Source: an uncultured Clostridia bacterium | GTDB lineage: Bacteria; Bacillota; Clostridia; Christensenellales; UBA1242 | Reading direction: 5' to 3' | NCBI GenBank assembly: GCA_937891595.1 | Contig: CALATF010000007.1 | Coordinates: 1-7,556, forward strand | Length of the DNA: 7,556 bases | In this document: positions 6,306 to 7,556 of the stretch, piece after piece | Layout of the letters: the number at the start of each line of letters is the position of its first letter | How positions within the stretch are numbered: position 1 is the first letter of the stretch | Notes under the pieces: generated by a model | What the model saw: the letters and a program-made list of their open reading frames with translations, nothing else | The model's database searches: none | What the model was told of the DNA's origin: nothing | Program-made: the position numbers and the translations under genes

Positions 6306-6494
6306 TTGCTAAACAAAGGATATCCTAGTAATTTTATAGATGAGTTAAAGCAAAGAAATGATATTGTATCGGTTATTTCTAAATTTTTAACTCTTGAACG
6401 AAAAGGCAAGAACCACTGGGCTTGCTGTCCTTTTCATTATGAAAAAACCCCTTCTTTTGCTGTAAATGAAGTAGAACAATATTATCATTGTTGA
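6306..6494 (+). CDS. dnaG: DNA primase DnaG, N-terminal fragment cut in the zinc finger
   Basis: DnaG makes the RNA primers for replication and is essential. Only 62 residues remain of a protein usually near 600. The visible part is clear: NFIDELKQRNDIVSVISKFL, then CPFHYEKTPSFAV and QYYHC, the CHC2-type zinc-binding domain (PF01807). Zinc ligands C41, H44 and C62 are present, but the fourth cysteine, expected three residues on in a FGCG motif, is missing. The next codon is a TGA that belongs to the foreign sequence. Neither other forward frame restores FGCGxGGD, so this is not a simple frameshift. The start is TTG with GAGG at 6298-6301; an in-frame stop at 6297-6299 rules out a longer start. 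The truncation coincides with the composition change at about 6490, so it most likely reflects the join and not a real mutation. Confidence 0.93.
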   Translation: MLNKGYPSNFIDELKQRNDIVSVISKFLTLERKGKNHWACCPFHYEKTPSFAVNEVEQYYHC

Positions 6495-6500
6495 TGATAT
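6478..6500. other. Junction between AT-rich chromosome and unrelated higher-GC sequence
   Basis: dnaG reads normally up to the TGT cysteine codon at 6489-6491 and then loses all similarity. Immediately afterwards codon use and GC change (about 20/60 GC in 6361-6420, 30/60 in 6541-6600). A second forward frame, open from 6475, runs through the join to the window end, so a few bases could be shared by both partners. No inverted repeat, target-site duplication, integrase or transposase is visible at the point. An assembly chimera or a contaminant join is the simplest reading. Confidence 0.85.
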
Positions 6501-7556
6501 GGTGTTAAAGCGTATCGGAGCTCTTTTGGAAGAAAAAGAGGAGCTGAACCGCGTAAGCAGATTGGCTTACCTGAAAGCAGAATCCCTGAAGGAGAAATCG
6601 CAATGGAATTTAGGCTTGATAGAGGAAATTATTAAAAGAGAGCTGGAACGTGATGCCGAATTTCCTTTTTTCAGGGTCTTTGCAAGTGATATTCCCGGTC
6701 TCATACCTTTTACTGATCGTGTATATGTGGAGTATCGCGGAGAAACAGAAAGCAGAGTGATTATGCACTATGCCATCGAACATGAGAACGGAATTGATAC
6801 GGAATATCGTAAAGAAGAGCTGCAGAATATGTTTGCAGGCAGAAATATCAGCACCACCCATATCGCTATGGGAACCACCCGTGTGCAGAACACCATTGCC
6901 ACTTTAGGTCAGGCAGTGGGCACGGCAGCAGCTATGTGTGTAAAGCTGCAGAAGGATCCCGGGAAGATATGCAAAGATCATATAAAGGAACTGCAGCAAC
7001 AGCTTCTAAAAGATGACCAGTACATCCCCGGTCTTCAAAATGAAGATCCCGGCGATGCCTGTCTGCGGGCAAGGGCAGCTGCCTCAAGTGTCAGCACCAC
7101 AGAGGTTTTTCAGAAAAAGCACGGTGTGCCGGGTCCCTTGCTGCCACTGGAGGTGCCCCGTGGCACCATCTCTGCCTTCAATGCAATGAAGGGGGATGTG
7201 GACGGGATCTATGTAAAGCTCCATTCCTCCCGGGAAGAAGCTGTCTCGATCCAACTACAGGTGCAGACCCTGGGCGATTTGGACACGGTTACGAATTTTG
7301 ATGAGATCTATACAGCAGCGGCGCAGATACCGCCGCAAACAGAAACCTGGGTATATTTCCCGGTGAAGATCCCGGTGGAACCGAAGAAATTTGCGGACGG
7401 TGCGTACCTGCAGCTTTGGCTGGAGCCCGCAGACGGCATCAGCTGGCGTTCTGTGGATAAGCTTTCCAATTATCGAAGAGCCGGCGTGCGCAGGGAAAAT
7501 GGCAGCTGGGAATGGACAAAGGGGATCAGCCTTTGCTTTAGCTTGGGTGTACCGAA
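6499..7556 (+). CDS. FAD-dependent oxidoreductase C-terminal fragment fused in frame to an unrecognised N-terminal segment
   Basis: This frame is open to the window end (352 codons from the ATG at 6499; no ribosome-binding site is visible, so the true 5' end is probably lost at the join). Residues 113-118 (AGRNIS), then TTHIAMGTTRVQNT and ATLGQAVGTAAAM, form the C-terminal FAD-contacting motif of PF12831-type FAD-dependent oxidoreductases. The following KDDQYIPGLQNEDPGD is also typical of that family. From about residue 205 a beta-rich tail with many W, Y and V residues follows, such as VYFPVKIPVE and LQLWLEPADGISWR. It resembles the C-terminal sandwich domain of some members. The N-terminal GxGxxG nucleotide-binding region is absent. 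Residues 1 to about 110 begin with a charged helix (LLEEKEELNRVSRLAYLKAE) followed by a strand-rich part. I do not recognise them, and they may derive from a different gene. Substrate unknown. Confidence 0.6.
   Translation, partial: MVLKRIGALLEEKEELNRVSRLAYLKAESLKEKSQWNLGLIEEIIKRELERDAEFPFFRVFASDIPGLIPFTDRVYVEYRGETESRVIMHYAIEHENGIDTEYRKEELQNMFAGRNISTTHIAMGTTRVQNTIATLGQAVGTAAAMCVKLQKDPGKICKDHIKELQQQLLKDDQYIPGLQNEDPGDACLRARAAASSVSTTEVFQKKHGVPGPLLPLEVPRGTISAFNAMKGDVDGIYVKLHSSREEAVSIQLQVQTLGDLDTVTNFDEIYTAAAQIPPQTETWVYFPVKIPVEPKKFADGAYLQLWLEPADGISWRSVDKLSNYRRAGVRRENGSWEWTKGISLCFSLGVP

Noticed and set aside
6475..6530. IIIVDD string at the start of the downstream frame, resembling a response-regulator receiver domain
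   Set aside because: The first bases are shared with dnaG codons, and the following residues lack the receiver pattern (no second aspartate, threonine or lysine in place). It is a coincidence of reading across the seam.
6489..6560. Simple frameshift in dnaG
   Set aside because: None of the forward frames after 6491 encodes the expected FGCGxGGD continuation, and composition changes as well.
6610..6861. 83-residue open frame on the minus strand
   Set aside because: It is antisense to the + frame that carries the FAD motif, has no recognisable family and no convincing ribosome-binding site.
1..7556. tRNA, rRNA, CRISPR arrays, insertion sequences, attachment sites
   Set aside because: No cloverleaf or rRNA-like sequence, no regularly spaced repeats, no transposase or integrase and no terminal repeats were seen on either strand.

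Overview
The window carries two unrelated kinds of DNA joined at about position 6480-6500. Positions 1 to about 6490 are an AT-rich Firmicutes chromosome segment, roughly 30% GC by eye. Every gene lies on the + strand and has a purine-rich ribosome-binding site. From about 6495 to the end, GC rises (hand counts: 128/300 in 6541-6840, 193/360 in 6841-7200) and codon use shifts to CTG, GTG, ATC and GGC. The content there also has nothing to do with the gene it interrupts.

The left part is the conserved 'priA-def-fmt' neighbourhood of Firmicutes. In order it holds the C-terminal end of PriA helicase (2-517), peptide deformylase (535-981), methionyl-tRNA formyltransferase (1001-1951), RlmN (1972-3012) and a ribulose-phosphate 3-epimerase-like protein (3032-3694). 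The gaps between these five genes are only 17-20 nt, so they very likely form one transcript. In Bacillus subtilis the same block also carries rsmB, prpC-prkC, rsgA and thiN; none of these is here.

The 331-nt gap after rpe is not empty. At 3758-3844 it encodes a 28-residue peptide that aligns without gaps to the sporulation protein SpoVM. The peptide sits at the position spoVM occupies in B. subtilis, has an excellent ribosome-binding site, a promoter-like element in front and a strong terminator behind. This is the main hidden gene of the window, and it points to a spore-forming lineage or one descended from spore formers. It is followed by an Asp23/Gls24 (YloU-like) protein (4026-4376) and the fatty-acid kinase FakA/YloV (4489-6126), again in the B. 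subtilis order, and then a strong terminator (6132-6160).

After an AT-rich intergenic region with a likely promoter, dnaG primase begins at 6306. It is cut off inside its zinc finger, one residue after the third metal ligand. The sequence then passes into an open frame (6499-7556, running off the window). Its second half is the C-terminal end of an FAD-dependent oxidoreductase (PF12831-like) plus a possible beta-rich tail; its first ~110 residues are not recognised. Loss of an essential primase together with a GC and codon shift, and no sign of a mobile element, makes an assembly chimera or contamination the best explanation. A second seam near 6820-6840 is possible.

Functionally, Def and Fmt are the paired enzymes of the N-formylmethionine cycle, RlmN modifies rRNA/tRNA, PriA and DnaG serve replication, FakA phosphorylates fatty acids, and Asp23-family proteins are envelope-associated. 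The species cannot be fixed from this sequence; a small-genome, AT-rich Clostridia-like gut bacterium is a reasonable guess, nothing more.
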